Assembly (NCBI GenBank): GCA_016712445.1
Contig: JADJRB010000001.1
Location: 1,488,001 to 1,552,000 of the forward strand
Length of the DNA stretch: 64,000 nucleotides
Source: Acidobacteriota bacterium
GTDB lineage: Bacteria; Pseudomonadota; Alphaproteobacteria; Caulobacterales; Hyphomonadaceae
Direction of reading: 5' to 3'
Every line of letters begins with the position of its first letter. Position 1 is the first letter of the stretch. The notes beneath the pieces were generated by a model, which was not told the DNA's origin, did not search any database, and was given only the letters and a program-made list of their open reading frames with translations. Below, piece after piece: positions 34,824-43,841 of the stretch. The position numbers were made by a program, and so were the translations under genes.

Positions 34824-36024
34824 GACGCTGCGCGCGGCCTGGCTGAAGGCGCCGTCGACCCGCGCGGTCATGGGCGCGCTTGAGACGGCGCGGCAGGGCG
34901 GATCGCGCTTCGTCGGCGGCTGCGTGCGAAATGCCCTGCGCGGCTTGCCTGCGGACGACGTGGACATTGCCTCGCAGCTGACCCCGCCCGAAATCCTCAA
35001 GGCGCTGGAAGCCGGCGGCGTGCGGGCCATCCCGACCGGCATCGAACACGGCACCATCACCGCCGTGCATGACGGCGTGCCGGTCGAGATCACCACCCTG
35101 CGCCGCGATGTGGAAACCGATGGCCGCCGCGCGGTGGTCGCCTTCACCGAAGACTGGTCGGAGGATGCCGGGCGGCGCGATTTCCGGCTGAACGCCATCT
35201 ATGCCGGCGCGGATGGCCGGGTCATCGAAGTGATCCCGGGTTCGGTGGACGATGCGGTTGCGGGCCGGGTCATCTTCATCGGCGAGGCAGACCAGCGCCT
35301 GCGCGAGGACTACTTGCGCATCCTGCGCTTCTACCGGTTCAATGCCTGGTACGGCGCCGGCATCGACGCCGAGGGGCAGGCCGCGTGCGCGCGCCAGTGC
35401 GCCGGGCTTGAACGGATTGCGGCCGAGCGGATCTGGAAAGAACTGAAGCGCCTGCTGACAGCGCCGGACCCGTCCGAGGCCGTTCTGGCCATGGAAGAAT
35501 CCGGTGTCCTGGGCGCCGTCCTGCCGGGTGCCAGCCCGGCGCTGCTTTCCGGCCTCGTGTCTGCCGAGTCCGGCGCTGGACTCCAGCCCGATGCGCTTCG
35601 CCGCCTGATGGCGATGCTGCCGCGCCGGCTTCGGGAAGCCGGCGACGTGTCCGCGCGGCTGAAATTCTCGAATGACGAAGCGGCCCGGCTGGCTGGCTGG
35701 GCTGACCCGGCCTTGCCGCATGTCCTGGGGGCGGGGAGCGCGCACCTGCGCGAGGCGCTCTACAGGTTCGGGCCTGCGGCCGTCCTCGACCGGGCGGCGA
35801 TCGAAGCGGCCGGCGGTGCGGGCGGCGACCTGACAGCGCTCGCCGTCGAGACGGCCGTCTGGTCCCGGCCGAAATTCCCGGTCGGCGGCAGTGACGCGCT
35901 GGCGGCCGGACTTGCAGGGCCTGCCATCGGCGCCGCCCTCGGCGCGCTTGAGGAAGCTTGGATCGCATCAGGCTTCAGCCTGACCCGGCGCGCGCTGCTG
36001 GACCGGCTCAGGGCGCGGGATTGA
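34810..36024 (+). CDS. cca: CCA tRNA nucleotidyltransferase
   Basis: A class II nucleotidyltransferase of 404 residues, adding or repairing the 3' CCA end of tRNA, or acting as a poly(A) polymerase-like paralogue. The head domain has RFVGGCVRNALRGLPADDVD, with the two metal-binding aspartates in DDVDIAS. EDAGRRDFRLNAIYA and REDYLRILRFYRFNA follow. The ATG at 34810 lies inside the DUF6111 gene. The C-terminal part is alanine-rich and less conserved. Its stop overlaps the 3' end of the convergent tspO gene by 17 bases. Confidence 0.95.
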   Translation: MPPPETLRAAWLKAPSTRAVMGALETARQGGSRFVGGCVRNALRGLPADDVDIASQLTPPEILKALEAGGVRAIPTGIEHGTITAVHDGVPVEITTLRRDVETDGRRAVVAFTEDWSEDAGRRDFRLNAIYAGADGRVIEVIPGSVDDAVAGRVIFIGEADQRLREDYLRILRFYRFNAWYGAGIDAEGQAACARQCAGLERIAAERIWKELKRLLTAPDPSEAVLAMEESGVLGAVLPGASPALLSGLVSAESGAGLQPDALRRLMAMLPRRLREAGDVSARLKFSNDEAARLAGWADPALPHVLGAGSAHLREALYRFGPAAVLDRAAIEAAGGAGGDLTALAVETAVWSRPKFPVGGSDALAAGLAGPAIGAALGALEEAWIASGFSLTRRALLDRLRARD

Positions 36025-36505
36025 ATATCCAGATGGCGGCGTTGAGATAGCCGGCGAACGTTACCCAGACGAGGTAAGGCACCTGCAGCAGCGCTGCGCG
36101 CGGCGAGTGAATCGCAAAACGCAGCATCATCGTTGCCACCAGCAGCCAGAGCGCGGCGAGCACCCCAAGGGCGACGGCAGGATCGCGGAACCCGAAAAAG
36201 AACAGGCTCCAGCACACGTTGGCCGCCAGCATGGTGAAGTAAAGACCCATGGCCGCGCTCGCGCGCTTGAAACTGCCCGCTTCGTGCAGGACCATCAGCG
36301 CACCCGCCAGCATCAGCGCAAACAGCAGCGGCCAGATGATCGCAAAGGCGATGTCGGGCGGGTTCAGCGGCGCCTTGCGCAGGCCGGCATACCATGGGTC
36401 AGCCCCACCCGGGCTCAAGGCATGCCCTGCCAGCAAGGCACCGAGCGTGCCTGCCGTGACCAAAGCCGCGCCCGGCCAGTCCACCGATCGCCATGTCGTC
36501 CCCAT
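36008..36505 (-). CDS. tspO: TspO/MBR-family tryptophan-rich sensory protein
   Basis: A five-helix membrane protein of 165 residues. The family pattern is visible: PWYAGLRKAPLNPPDIAFAI (the APLNPPDWVF-like block), then WPLLFALMLAGALMVLHEAG, LAANVCWSLFFFGFR and LVWVTFAGYLNAAIWIFN. TspO binds porphyrins and tetrapyrroles and in Rhodobacter tunes their synthesis in response to oxygen. Here it lies 186 bases upstream of hemF on the opposite side of a short gap, on the same strand, which fits a tetrapyrrole role. The intergenic DNA holds no further gene. Overlaps cca (convergent) by 17 bases. Confidence 0.92.
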   Translation of the reverse strand: MGTTWRSVDWPGAALVTAGTLGALLAGHALSPGGADPWYAGLRKAPLNPPDIAFAIIWPLLFALMLAGALMVLHEAGSFKRASAAMGLYFTMLAANVCWSLFFFGFRDPAVALGVLAALWLLVATMMLRFAIHSPRAALLQVPYLVWVTFAGYLNAAIWIFNPAP

Positions 36506-36691
36506 CGCCTGAAGATAAGCCTTTTGACGGCCGATCGAAAGCTGCGCCGCCCGACGGGCAGGTCAATCGCGCTGCAGTGACCGGAATTTGGGAAAATTTT
36601 CGAACGGTTCCAAGGCGCTGGAGGACCGTCCCGGGCGAGAAAACGGTTTGGACTATCCACACGCCGGTGTGGAGTAGTTATGGATTGCTTT

Positions 36692-37588
36692 TCACGGCCA
36701 TTTCACGACCGGAGGCATGCTCGAAAGGATGCTCTCGACATTGCCGCCGGTCTTCAGGCCGAAGGTCGTGCCGCGGTCGTAAAGCAGGTTGAACTCGACA
36801 TACCGGCCACGCTGGATGAGCTGTTCCTCGCGCTGGGCTTCGCTCCAGGGCTCGTTCATGCGCCGCGCAACCAGCGCCGGGTAAATGCCGGCAAACTGGC
36901 GGCCGACTTCCTGCGTGAAGGCAAAATCCTGCTCCCAGTCGCCGGAGTTGAACCGGTCGTAGAATATCCCGCCCGTGCCGCGGGGTTCGTTGCGATGCTC
37001 GAGGTGGAAGTACGTCTCGCAATGCGCTTTCAAGTCGGCATGGTCGACGCCCGGATGCGTGTCGCAAGCGGCCTTCATGGCGGCGTGGAAGTCCACCGTA
37101 TCGGCAAATTCCTGGTTCCGCTGGTAGGCGAGCAGGGGATTGAGGTCGCCGCCGCCGCCGAACCACGAATCACTGGTCACCAGCATGCGCGTGTTCATGT
37201 GCGCGGCCGGCACGCGCGGATTGCGCGGGTGGGCGATGAGGGAAATGCCGCTGGCCCAGAACTTTCCGTCCGACTTGTCGGCGCCGGGAATCTGCGCCGC
37301 GAAGGCTTCGGAGAACGTGCCGCGGACCAGCGAAAAATGTACGCCGACCTTTTCGAAGACCTTGCCGCGCATGAGGCCCATCCGGCCGCCGCCCAGGTCT
37401 TCGCTGCCGTCGCCGCGGACCCAGTCCGTCAGCTCGAATCGACCGGCCGGTCCCTTGTAAAGCGGCGGCGCGGCCGCGTCTTCGAGGGCCTCGAAGCGCC
37501 GGCAGATGTCGTCCTGGAGCGCCTTGAACCAGGCGCTCGCCCGGGCCTGATGATCGGCAAGCGCAGCGGTTTTTGAGGTCTTTGTCAT
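36692..37588 (-). CDS. hemF: Oxygen-dependent coproporphyrinogen III oxidase
   Basis: The aerobic enzyme of haem synthesis (coproporphyrinogen III to protoporphyrinogen IX), 298 residues from the ATG at 37588. Family blocks: [68 protein letters not shown], and [19 protein letters not shown]. The GTGGIFYD region includes active-site residues. Soluble dimer. The next gene upstream on the chromosome is petA, divergent, so haem supply is encoded beside a cytochrome operon. The 200-base gap (37589-37788) is gene-free and must hold both promoters. Confidence 0.96.
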   Translation of the reverse strand: MTKTSKTAALADHQARASAWFKALQDDICRRFEALEDAAAPPLYKGPAGRFELTDWVRGDGSEDLGGGRMGLMRGKVFEKVGVHFSLVRGTFSEAFAAQIPGADKSDGKFWASGISLIAHPRNPRVPAAHMNTRMLVTSDSWFGGGGDLNPLLAYQRNQEFADTVDFHAAMKAACDTHPGVDHADLKAHCETYFHLEHRNEPRGTGGIFYDRFNSGDWEQDFAFTQEVGRQFAGIYPALVARRMNEPWSEAQREEQLIQRGRYVEFNLLYDRGTTFGLKTGGNVESILSSMPPVVKWP

Positions 37589-37788
37589 CGCCTGACACTG
37601 GACCCGGGCCCCGCGGTCTCGCAAGAGGCCTGTTGTCACAGTCGCCGGGGCGCGCTAACGCGCTGGCGCAAGGGGCTGAGGTGCGTGCCGGCGAGCCGCG
37701 CCCGCGCCTACTTGCCGCAATGTGCGGGCAAGCCAGCTTTAGTAAGGACAGGCGCAATTCGCCTCGACATCAGGGAACGGAGTCACGC

Positions 37789-38355
37789 GTGACCGCTGAG
37801 ACCACTCATACCGAAACGGTCGACGACGACCGCCGCAACTTCATTCATATCGCGACGGGCGCTGTTGCGCTGGGCGGGGCCGGCATGTTCGCCTGGGCCG
37901 CGATCGACCAGTGGAACCCTGCCGCCGACACGAAGGCCGCTTCCTCGCTGGAGGTGGATGTCTCGAAGGTGCCGCTCGGCGGCGAGATCCGCGTCCTGAT
38001 CGGCGGAAAGCCGTTCTTCATCCGCCACCGCACCGAGGCCGAAATCGCCTCTGCCGAATCGGTCAACATCTCGACCCTGCGTGACCCGGCGACCGACGAT
38101 TCGCGCCTTCGCCCGAAGGCGGACGGCTCGCTGAACCGCACGATGCTGATCACGTCCGGCTCCTGCACCCACCTCGGCTGCGTGCCGGTCGGCCCGTCGC
38201 AGGGCAACACCGGCGACTTCGGCGGCTGGTTCTGCCCGTGCCACGGTTCGCACTACGACACCTCGGGCCGTATCCGCAAAGGTCCGGCGCCGAAGAACCT
38301 GCCCGTTCCCGATTATCGCTGGGTCTCTGACTCGGTCGTCAACATCTCCCTCTGA
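37789..38355 (+). CDS. petA: Ubiquinol-cytochrome c reductase, Rieske iron-sulfur subunit
   Basis: Rieske protein of the cytochrome bc1 complex, 188 residues from a GTG at 37789 (ACGGAG site 6 bases upstream); earlier in-frame ATGs would add non-homologous sequence. A twin-arginine-like N-terminus (DDDRRNFIHIATGAVALGG) leads into the membrane anchor. The [2Fe-2S] ligands are C126-x-H128 (SCTHLGC) and C149-x2-H152 (CPCHGSHYD). C131 and C151 form the disulfide. The protein takes electrons from ubiquinol and hands them to cytochrome c1. First gene of petABC. Confidence 0.96.
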   Translation: MTAETTHTETVDDDRRNFIHIATGAVALGGAGMFAWAAIDQWNPAADTKAASSLEVDVSKVPLGGEIRVLIGGKPFFIRHRTEAEIASAESVNISTLRDPATDDSRLRPKADGSLNRTMLITSGSCTHLGCVPVGPSQGNTGDFGGWFCPCHGSHYDTSGRIRKGPAPKNLPVPDYRWVSDSVVNISL

Positions 38356-38370
38356 GAAGGACACCTTTAA

Positions 38371-39822
38371 ATGAGCGGACATGAATCCTCCTACACCCCG
38401 AATTCGGCGTTCGAGCGCTGGCTCGACAAGCGCCTGCCGATCATCCGGTTTGCCAATGACACGGCGATCAATTTCCCGACGCCGAAGAACCTGAACTACT
38501 GGTACGTGTTCGGCGGCATCCTCGCCGTCTGCCTTGCCGTCCAGATCATCACCGGCGTCATCCTGGCCATGCACTACGAGGCGAGCGTCGACGGCGCCTT
38601 CGCGTCGGTCGAGCGCATCATGCGCGACGTTCCTTACGGCTGGCTGCTGCGCAACATCCACGCCAACGGCGCCTCGATGTTCTTCTTCGCCGTCTACATC
38701 CACATGTTCCGCGGCCTCTACTACGGATCATACAAGGCCCCGCGCGAAGTGCTCTGGATCCTCGGCTGCGTGATCTTCCTGCTGATGATCGCCACCGCCT
38801 TCCTCGGTTACATGCTGCCCTGGGGCCAGATGTCCTATCACGGCGCCAACGTGATCACCTCGCTGTTCGGTGCGATCCCGCTGGTCGGTGAGAGCCTGCA
38901 GACCTGGCTGCTCGGCGGTCCGTCGATCGGCAACCAGACGCTCCAGCGCTTCTTCTCGCTGCACTACCTGCTGCCGTTCATGATCGCGGCGGTCGTCATC
39001 CTGCACATCTGGGCGCTTCACGTGCCGGGCAACAACAACCCGACCGGCGTGGAAGTCCAGGACGTCCAGAAAGACACCGTGCCTTTCCATCCGTACTACA
39101 CGGTGAAGGACGGGTTCGCGATTGCGGTGTTCCTGATCCTCTTCGCCTATTTCGTGTTCTATGCGCCGAACGCGCTGGGCCACGCGGACCAGTCGATCGA
39201 GGCCAACCCGCTGGTGACGCCGGCCCACATCGTGCCCGAGTGGTACATGTTGCCGTTCTACGCGATCCTGCGTGCGATCACGTTCGACCTCGGTCCGATC
39301 GATGCGAAGCTGCTCGGCGTGATCTTCATGTTCGCTGCCATCGCCATCCTGTTCGTGCTGCCCTGGCTCGACACGTCGAAGGTCAAGTCGATGCGCTACC
39401 GCCCGGTGGCCCGCCAGTTCTTCCTCGGGTTTGTCGCGGTCTGCTTCCTGCTCGGCTGGTGCGGCGCAGCCAACCCGGATGATGCGGTGATCAAATCGCT
39501 TCAGGGCGAACCGAGCCTCGTGGTCAGCTACACGGCCGACGGCGCGCTCGCGACGTCGACCTACAAGGGCGGCGATGAGGCCTATGAAGCAGCCCGCGCC
39601 TTCATGGAAAGCCTGCCCGCCACGGCAGCACCCAGCCTTGAAGCCGTGCCGGCGCCGACGTTCCAGTTCCGGCATCTGTCGCTGATCCTGACCTTCATGT
39701 ACTTCGGCTACTTCATCATGCTGTTCTTCATCGGCCTCGGCGAGAAGACCAAGCCGCTGCCGGAGTCGATCCACAAATCCGTGCTGCGGGCCCACAAGCC
39801 GCAGTCAGTTCCGGCCGAATGA
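38371..39822 (+). CDS. petB: Cytochrome b subunit of the bc1 complex
   Basis: A 483-residue multi-helix membrane protein carrying haems bL and bH. Marks: [21 protein letters not shown] (haem histidines), [16 protein letters not shown] with the PWG segment, the [20 protein letters not shown] helix holding the second histidine pair, and [16 protein letters not shown], which contains the PEWY motif of the quinol site. An insertion of about 50 residues near the C-terminus ([18 protein letters not shown] region) precedes the last helix, as in some alphaproteobacterial forms. 15 bases after petA; AAGGA site. Confidence 0.97.
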   Translation: MSGHESSYTPNSAFERWLDKRLPIIRFANDTAINFPTPKNLNYWYVFGGILAVCLAVQIITGVILAMHYEASVDGAFASVERIMRDVPYGWLLRNIHANGASMFFFAVYIHMFRGLYYGSYKAPREVLWILGCVIFLLMIATAFLGYMLPWGQMSYHGANVITSLFGAIPLVGESLQTWLLGGPSIGNQTLQRFFSLHYLLPFMIAAVVILHIWALHVPGNNNPTGVEVQDVQKDTVPFHPYYTVKDGFAIAVFLILFAYFVFYAPNALGHADQSIEANPLVTPAHIVPEWYMLPFYAILRAITFDLGPIDAKLLGVIFMFAAIAILFVLPWLDTSKVKSMRYRPVARQFFLGFVAVCFLLGWCGAANPDDAVIKSLQGEPSLVVSYTADGALATSTYKGGDEAYEAARAFMESLPATAAPSLEAVPAPTFQFRHLSLILTFMYFGYFIMLFFIGLGEKTKPLPESIHKSVLRAHKPQSVPAE

Positions 39823-39842
39823 GACTGGAGAGGACAGACTCG

Positions 39843-40805
39843 ATGAAAACCTTCCGCATCCTCGCCATCAGTCTCGCAGGACTCGCCTTCGCGGGCCTCG
39901 CCCATGCTGCTGGCGGCGCCAAACACCCGCACGAGCCGGAGGGCGGCTGGCCGTTCGAAGGCGCGACGGGCGAGTACGACCTGGCCTCGGTCCAGCGCGG
40001 CTACGCCGTCTACAAGCAGGTTTGCTCCAGTTGCCACTCGATGAAGCTGCTGAGCTACCGCAACCTCGGTGAAAAGGGCGGCCCGTTCTACGATCCTGCC
40101 TATCCGAACCCGAATGACAACCCGTTCGTGAAGGCCCTCGCTGCTGAGAACGAGATCGTCAGCCCGACACCGAACGATGCGGGCGAATACGACCTGCGCC
40201 CGGCGACGCCTGCGGACCATTTCCGCTCGCCGTTCCCGAACGCCGCAGCGGCTCGCGCGGCGAATGGCGGCGCCCTGCCGCCGGACCTGTCGGTGATCAC
40301 GAAGGCCCGCCATGGCGGCGCGTCCTACGTCTACAGCCTTCTGACGGGCTATCCGGACTTCGAGATGTACGAAGACCGGATCCTCGAGGAGAACGGCGAG
40401 ACAGTCTATCAGACCGTCATCGACATGGCGAAGTTCGAGAAGCTCGGCGAAGACATGCCGCATCACGGACCTGCCTACCTGATCCAGCCGGCTGGCCAGT
40501 ACTACAACCCCTTCATGGCGGGTGACACCAAGCCGAACTATCTTGGCGATCCGCGTCATGCGCCGCCGGGCGGTTTCCTCGCCATGGGTCCGCAACTGAC
40601 GCCGGGCCGGGTGGAGTACACCGACGGCACCGAGGCAACGGTCGAGCAGATGGCCCACGACGTGGCGCAATTCCTGGCCTGGGCCGGGGATCCGAAGCTG
40701 CAGGCCCGCAAGGAAGTCGGCCTCGCCACCATGGTGTATCTCGGCATCCTCGCGATCCTGCTGTGGTTCTCCTACAAGCGCATCTGGCGGAAAGTGGAGC
40801 ACTAG
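39843..40805 (+). CDS. petC: Cytochrome c1 subunit of the bc1 complex
   Basis: A 320-residue periplasmic c-type cytochrome with a cleavable signal (MKTFRILAISLAGLAFAGLAHA). The haem-binding motif VCSSCHS carries C61, C64 and H65. A C-terminal membrane anchor (GLATMVYLGILAILLWFSYK) ends in a basic tail. The axial methionine is expected in the FMAGDTKPN region or a nearby Met. The ATG at 39843 gives a proper signal peptide; a longer start at 39819 does not. Overlaps nothing: it begins 20 bases after petB, and the next gene reads in the same frame right after its stop. Confidence 0.96.
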   Translation: MKTFRILAISLAGLAFAGLAHAAGGAKHPHEPEGGWPFEGATGEYDLASVQRGYAVYKQVCSSCHSMKLLSYRNLGEKGGPFYDPAYPNPNDNPFVKALAAENEIVSPTPNDAGEYDLRPATPADHFRSPFPNAAAARAANGGALPPDLSVITKARHGGASYVYSLLTGYPDFEMYEDRILEENGETVYQTVIDMAKFEKLGEDMPHHGPAYLIQPAGQYYNPFMAGDTKPNYLGDPRHAPPGGFLAMGPQLTPGRVEYTDGTEATVEQMAHDVAQFLAWAGDPKLQARKEVGLATMVYLGILAILLWFSYKRIWRKVEH

Positions 40806-40808
40806 GCT

Positions 40809-41366
40809 CTGGCCTCCAGCCTGAAGACCGAAACAGCCATCCGCAGGGCAAGCCCGGCGGATGGCTTTCTCGTTGAGGCGCTGACACGGCAGATCTGGAC
40901 CGGACGCGTGTCGCCGGAGTCGACCGTTTTCCGCGAGACGCCGGAAACGGTTTCAGCCCAAATCGCAAAAGGCGGCGGGGTAGTACTCATGCGGGGCGAA
41001 GAGGCCATCGGGTCTGGCCGCTGGGTTGCCGTACCGGGGCCGGGCGGGCAGGGGCGCTGGATGGAAGTGAAGCGTATCGGCGTGCTGCCGGCATACCAGA
41101 AGCATGGGCTCGGCGCGGTCATCCTGGAGGCGCTGGAAGCCCATGGGCGCGAGACCGGCGCAGAGGGGGCTCAACTGGCGGTGCGCGCTGACCAGTCCCG
41201 ACTCGTGGAATTCTATGCGGGCTTCGGTTATTCGCCTGCAGATGACGTGGAATTGACCACACACAACCCGCTTTCTCCGCCACCTTTCGGGATGCGCAAA
41301 CTGTTCAAAGGACTGATCCATGACCCTATGGACGATCGGCATCATCGGCGGCTCCGGCCTGTATGA
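40809..41366 (+). CDS. GNAT-family N-acetyltransferase with probable CTG start
   Basis: A GNAT protein of about 185 residues. The family N-terminus (ETAIRRASPADGFLVEAL) is encoded upstream of the first GTG (40908) and ATG (40989), and the frame is open back to the petC stop. The likely start is CTG 40809, nine bases after GGAG within petC; a GTG start at 40908 would remove the first strand. The core reads MEVKRIGVLPAYQKHGLGAV (motif A with Q/K-x-x-G-x-G/A), then LAVRADQSRLVEFYAGFGY. Its 3' end overlaps mtnP by 47 bases in another frame, which would bring strong translational coupling. Substrate unknown. Confidence 0.75.
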   Translation: MASSLKTETAIRRASPADGFLVEALTRQIWTGRVSPESTVFRETPETVSAQIAKGGGVVLMRGEEAIGSGRWVAVPGPGGQGRWMEVKRIGVLPAYQKHGLGAVILEALEAHGRETGAEGAQLAVRADQSRLVEFYAGFGYSPADDVELTTHNPLSPPPFGMRKLFKGLIHDPMDDRHHRRLRPV

Positions 41367-42198
41367 CCTCGACGGGATGCAGGACCGGGAAAGCGTCGAC
41401 GGGCGCACCGCCTGGGGCGAGCCGTCCGGCAAACTGGTGCGCGGGCGCATCGGGGACGTGAAGTTCGTGTTCCTGCCGCGGCACGGGCAGGGACACAGGA
41501 TCACGCCGACCGACGTGCCCTACCGCGCGAATATCGCGGCGCTGAAGGCGGCGGGCTGCACCGACATCCTCTCGATTTCGGCCTGCGGGTCGCTGCAGGA
41601 AAAGTACGCGCCGGGTGATTTCGTGGCCGTGGACCAGTTCATCGACCGCACCTTCGCGCGCGAGAAGACTTTCTTCGGCGTGGGCATGGTGGGGCATGTC
41701 TCGATGGCGCAGCCGGTTTGCGCCCGTCTGTCGGCGCTCGCCGGCGATGCGGTCGCAGCCGCAGGCGGCAAGGTGCACCGGAGCGGCACCTATCTCGCAA
41801 TGGAAGGCCCGCAATTCTCTTCCCTCGCGGAGTCGAGGCTGTACCGTCAATGGGGCTGCGACGTGATCGGGATGACCAACATGCCGGAAGCCAAGCTCGC
41901 CCGGGAAGCCGAGCTGCCCTATGCGACGCTGGCGATGGTCACCGACTATGACTGCTGGCGCGCCGAGACCGAGGCCGTGACTGTAACCAACGTGCTCGAA
42001 GTCATGCACCAGAACAGCGCGCTCGCGCGCCGCGCGATTGTCGAGCTGGCCGGTACCCTTAACGGAACGCCGCGTACGCCCTCGCCGCAAGGCATTGAAT
42101 CCTGCCTCGATTTTGCGCTCATCACGGCGCCGGATGCCCGCGATCCTGAATTTCTTGATAAGTTGCGGGTGATTGCAGGCCGTGCCCTCGACGGCTAA
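41320..42198 (+). CDS. mtnP: S-methyl-5'-thioadenosine phosphorylase
   Basis: Phosphorolytic cleavage of methylthioadenosine to adenine and methylthioribose-1-phosphate, the first step of methionine salvage and clearance after polyamine synthesis. The 292-residue protein carries the PNP family-2 signature: IGIIGGSGLYDLDG, then VFLPRHGQGHRITPTDVPYR, SACGSLQEKYAPGDF and YLAMEGPQFSSLAESRLYR, followed by IGMTNMPEAKLAREAELPYA with the substrate-base aspartate later in VTDYDCWR. An AAGGA site precedes ATG 41320. It overlaps the upstream GNAT gene by 47 bases. Confidence 0.95.
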   Translation: MTLWTIGIIGGSGLYDLDGMQDRESVDGRTAWGEPSGKLVRGRIGDVKFVFLPRHGQGHRITPTDVPYRANIAALKAAGCTDILSISACGSLQEKYAPGDFVAVDQFIDRTFAREKTFFGVGMVGHVSMAQPVCARLSALAGDAVAAAGGKVHRSGTYLAMEGPQFSSLAESRLYRQWGCDVIGMTNMPEAKLAREAELPYATLAMVTDYDCWRAETEAVTVTNVLEVMHQNSALARRAIVELAGTLNGTPRTPSPQGIESCLDFALITAPDARDPEFLDKLRVIAGRALDG

Positions 42199-42266
42199 GA
42201 GTTGCGGGTGCGTCCCTGAACTGGCGCGTACCTTGCTTGCCTCGGCAGGCCTCGGGGGATCTCAGA

Positions 42267-43193
42267 ATGAGCGAAGCACAATTCTATACCTTCCTGACCG
42301 GTGGCCTCGGCCTCCTGGTCGCGCTGATGACGCTCGTTTCCTGGCACCTCTGGCGGATGCGCGAGGACGCGCGCGCCGGGCGCCAGTCTGCGCTGGAAGG
42401 CATCAGCCACGAGATGCGCATCAACCTGCAGCGGATGGTCAGCGAGCTGTCGCAGGTCGCAGGTAATCCGGCCGTCGGTCCGGACGTGCTGCTGCCGATT
42501 AGCCATCCCCAGCTCGACGGTGTCAACCGGGCGCTGATCAATGCCAACCGCAACGGCATCGCCGTGATTGGCGTCACCTATCAGGAACTGGAGGCCCGCA
42601 AGCTGTCGCTGCGCGCACAGCTCGCGCAAGGCAATGCGCCGGGCAACGTGCTGGACGACGCGATGGATGCGGCCATCAACGGGATTGCGGCCCTCTATTT
42701 CTGGGAAGTGCATCACGGCGCCCTGCCGGCCGAGATCGGCCGGGTGCGCAGCTGGGATGTGCGGGACTGGATGAAAGCCCACGGCTTCAAGGCCGAAGCG
42801 TTCCCGGGCATGCACCTGCGCGATGAGGTGGTCGAACGGCTGCGCATGTACGGTCTTGAACTGACGCCGAAGCCGCTGACCCACACTGCGTGGGAGTATT
42901 ACAACATGCATTACGACCGGCAGGCTGACCGCGATAGCCCGCTTGGCCGCCGGCGCGCGCCGAAGCCCGAACCTGAGCCGGCCGGCGAGACCGAAGAGGC
43001 GGACGAGGCGCCGCGCGAGAAGCGCAACCTGTTCGGCTTTGGCCGCAAGGCCGCCAATGACGTGCCGCCGGATGACGTCGAGATTGACCTGCCCGAGGAC
43101 GAGACCGAGCCGCTTTCCGGTGAAATCGTCGAGGATGACGGCGCGTATGCCGACGAGGCGCCCGCCGAAGGTCCGGAAAAAGTCACCAACTAG
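42267..43193 (+). CDS. Hypothetical membrane-anchored protein with acidic C-terminus
   Basis: A 308-residue protein from ATG 42267 (MSEAQFYTFLTGGLGLLVAL). One N-terminal membrane helix is followed by a helical domain (about 40-210: ALEGISHEMRINLQRMVSEL, INANRNGIAVIGVTYQELEA, WEVHHGALPAEI). The C-terminal third is disordered and rich in Pro and Glu/Asp (PEPEPAGETEEADEAP, EDETEPLSGEIVEDDG). I recognise no domain. The tail suggests binding of basic partners or charge-based spacing. It follows mtnP by 68 bases and precedes the SnoaL-like lipoprotein; cotranscription is possible. The function is unassigned. Confidence 0.78.
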   Translation: MSEAQFYTFLTGGLGLLVALMTLVSWHLWRMREDARAGRQSALEGISHEMRINLQRMVSELSQVAGNPAVGPDVLLPISHPQLDGVNRALINANRNGIAVIGVTYQELEARKLSLRAQLAQGNAPGNVLDDAMDAAINGIAALYFWEVHHGALPAEIGRVRSWDVRDWMKAHGFKAEAFPGMHLRDEVVERLRMYGLELTPKPLTHTAWEYYNMHYDRQADRDSPLGRRRAPKPEPEPAGETEEADEAPREKRNLFGFGRKAANDVPPDDVEIDLPEDETEPLSGEIVEDDGAYADEAPAEGPEKVTN

Positions 43194-43278
43194 GCCGGCT
43201 TGCCGCCGGGCGACGCCTTGTGCGCCGGCCCGTTTCAGGTTCTGCCTGACTGCAACAGCCTGAAGGAGTTACCCGCGC

Positions 43279-43740
43279 ATGGTCCGTTCCATTCTTGCCG
43301 GCGCCGCTTTCCTGTTCGTTGCGGCCTGCGCCACCGCGCCCGCTGCGCTGACGGACAAGGAGAAGGCGAGCGAAACCGCGGCTATCACCGCCCTGCTGGA
43401 AGCCCAGGATGTGGCCTGGAACAAGGGCGATATCGACGGTTTCATGCAAGGCTACTGGCAGTCGCCCGATCTGCGCTTCGCCTCGGGGGGGACTGTCACG
43501 CGCGGCTATGACCAGACGGTCGCCCGCTACAAGACCACCTATTCGACGCCGGGCCTGATGGGCACGCTCGAGACAGGCGACCACGAGATCATCGTCCTGT
43601 CGCCGGATGCGGCCATCGCGCATGGACACTGGCAGCTGACGCGGGCCGTGGATGCGCCGTCCGGGCTCTACACGCTGGTGCTGCGCAAGATCGACGGCAA
43701 CTGGCGTATCGTCTCGGACACGACCACGTCGGCCGAGTGA
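43279..43740 (+). CDS. SnoaL/DUF4440-like lipoprotein
   Basis: A 153-residue protein with a lipoprotein signal (MVRSILAGAAFLFVAACATA, lipobox VAAC, cysteine 17). A cone-shaped SnoaL/NTF2-like domain follows (LLEAQDVAWNKGDIDGFMQG, RFASGGTVTRGYDQTVARYK, LYTLVLRKIDGNWRIVSDTT). The DUF4440 group often lacks known enzyme activity and may bind a small ligand in the periplasm. An AAGGAG site sits 10 bases before the ATG. Independent of the neighbours by sequence. Confidence 0.85.
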   Translation: MVRSILAGAAFLFVAACATAPAALTDKEKASETAAITALLEAQDVAWNKGDIDGFMQGYWQSPDLRFASGGTVTRGYDQTVARYKTTYSTPGLMGTLETGDHEIIVLSPDAAIAHGHWQLTRAVDAPSGLYTLVLRKIDGNWRIVSDTTTSAE

Positions 43741-43841
43741 TCCGCGTGTAATCGCTGGCCGCCAGAAGGCGGGTTGGCAGGCGCGGCGGCTCAGGGCAAA
43801 CACCGCGCGTCAAAATGGGATTGCAACAGGGGACCGCTTGA

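Noticed and set aside
36493..36792. Short open frame between tspO and hemF
   Set aside because: Overlaps tspO start and hemF end on the other strand; basic, low-information sequence.
37573..37788. Long upstream extension of petA
   Set aside because: No homology to Rieske proteins, and the GTG at 37789 has a ribosome site and gives the normal N-terminus.
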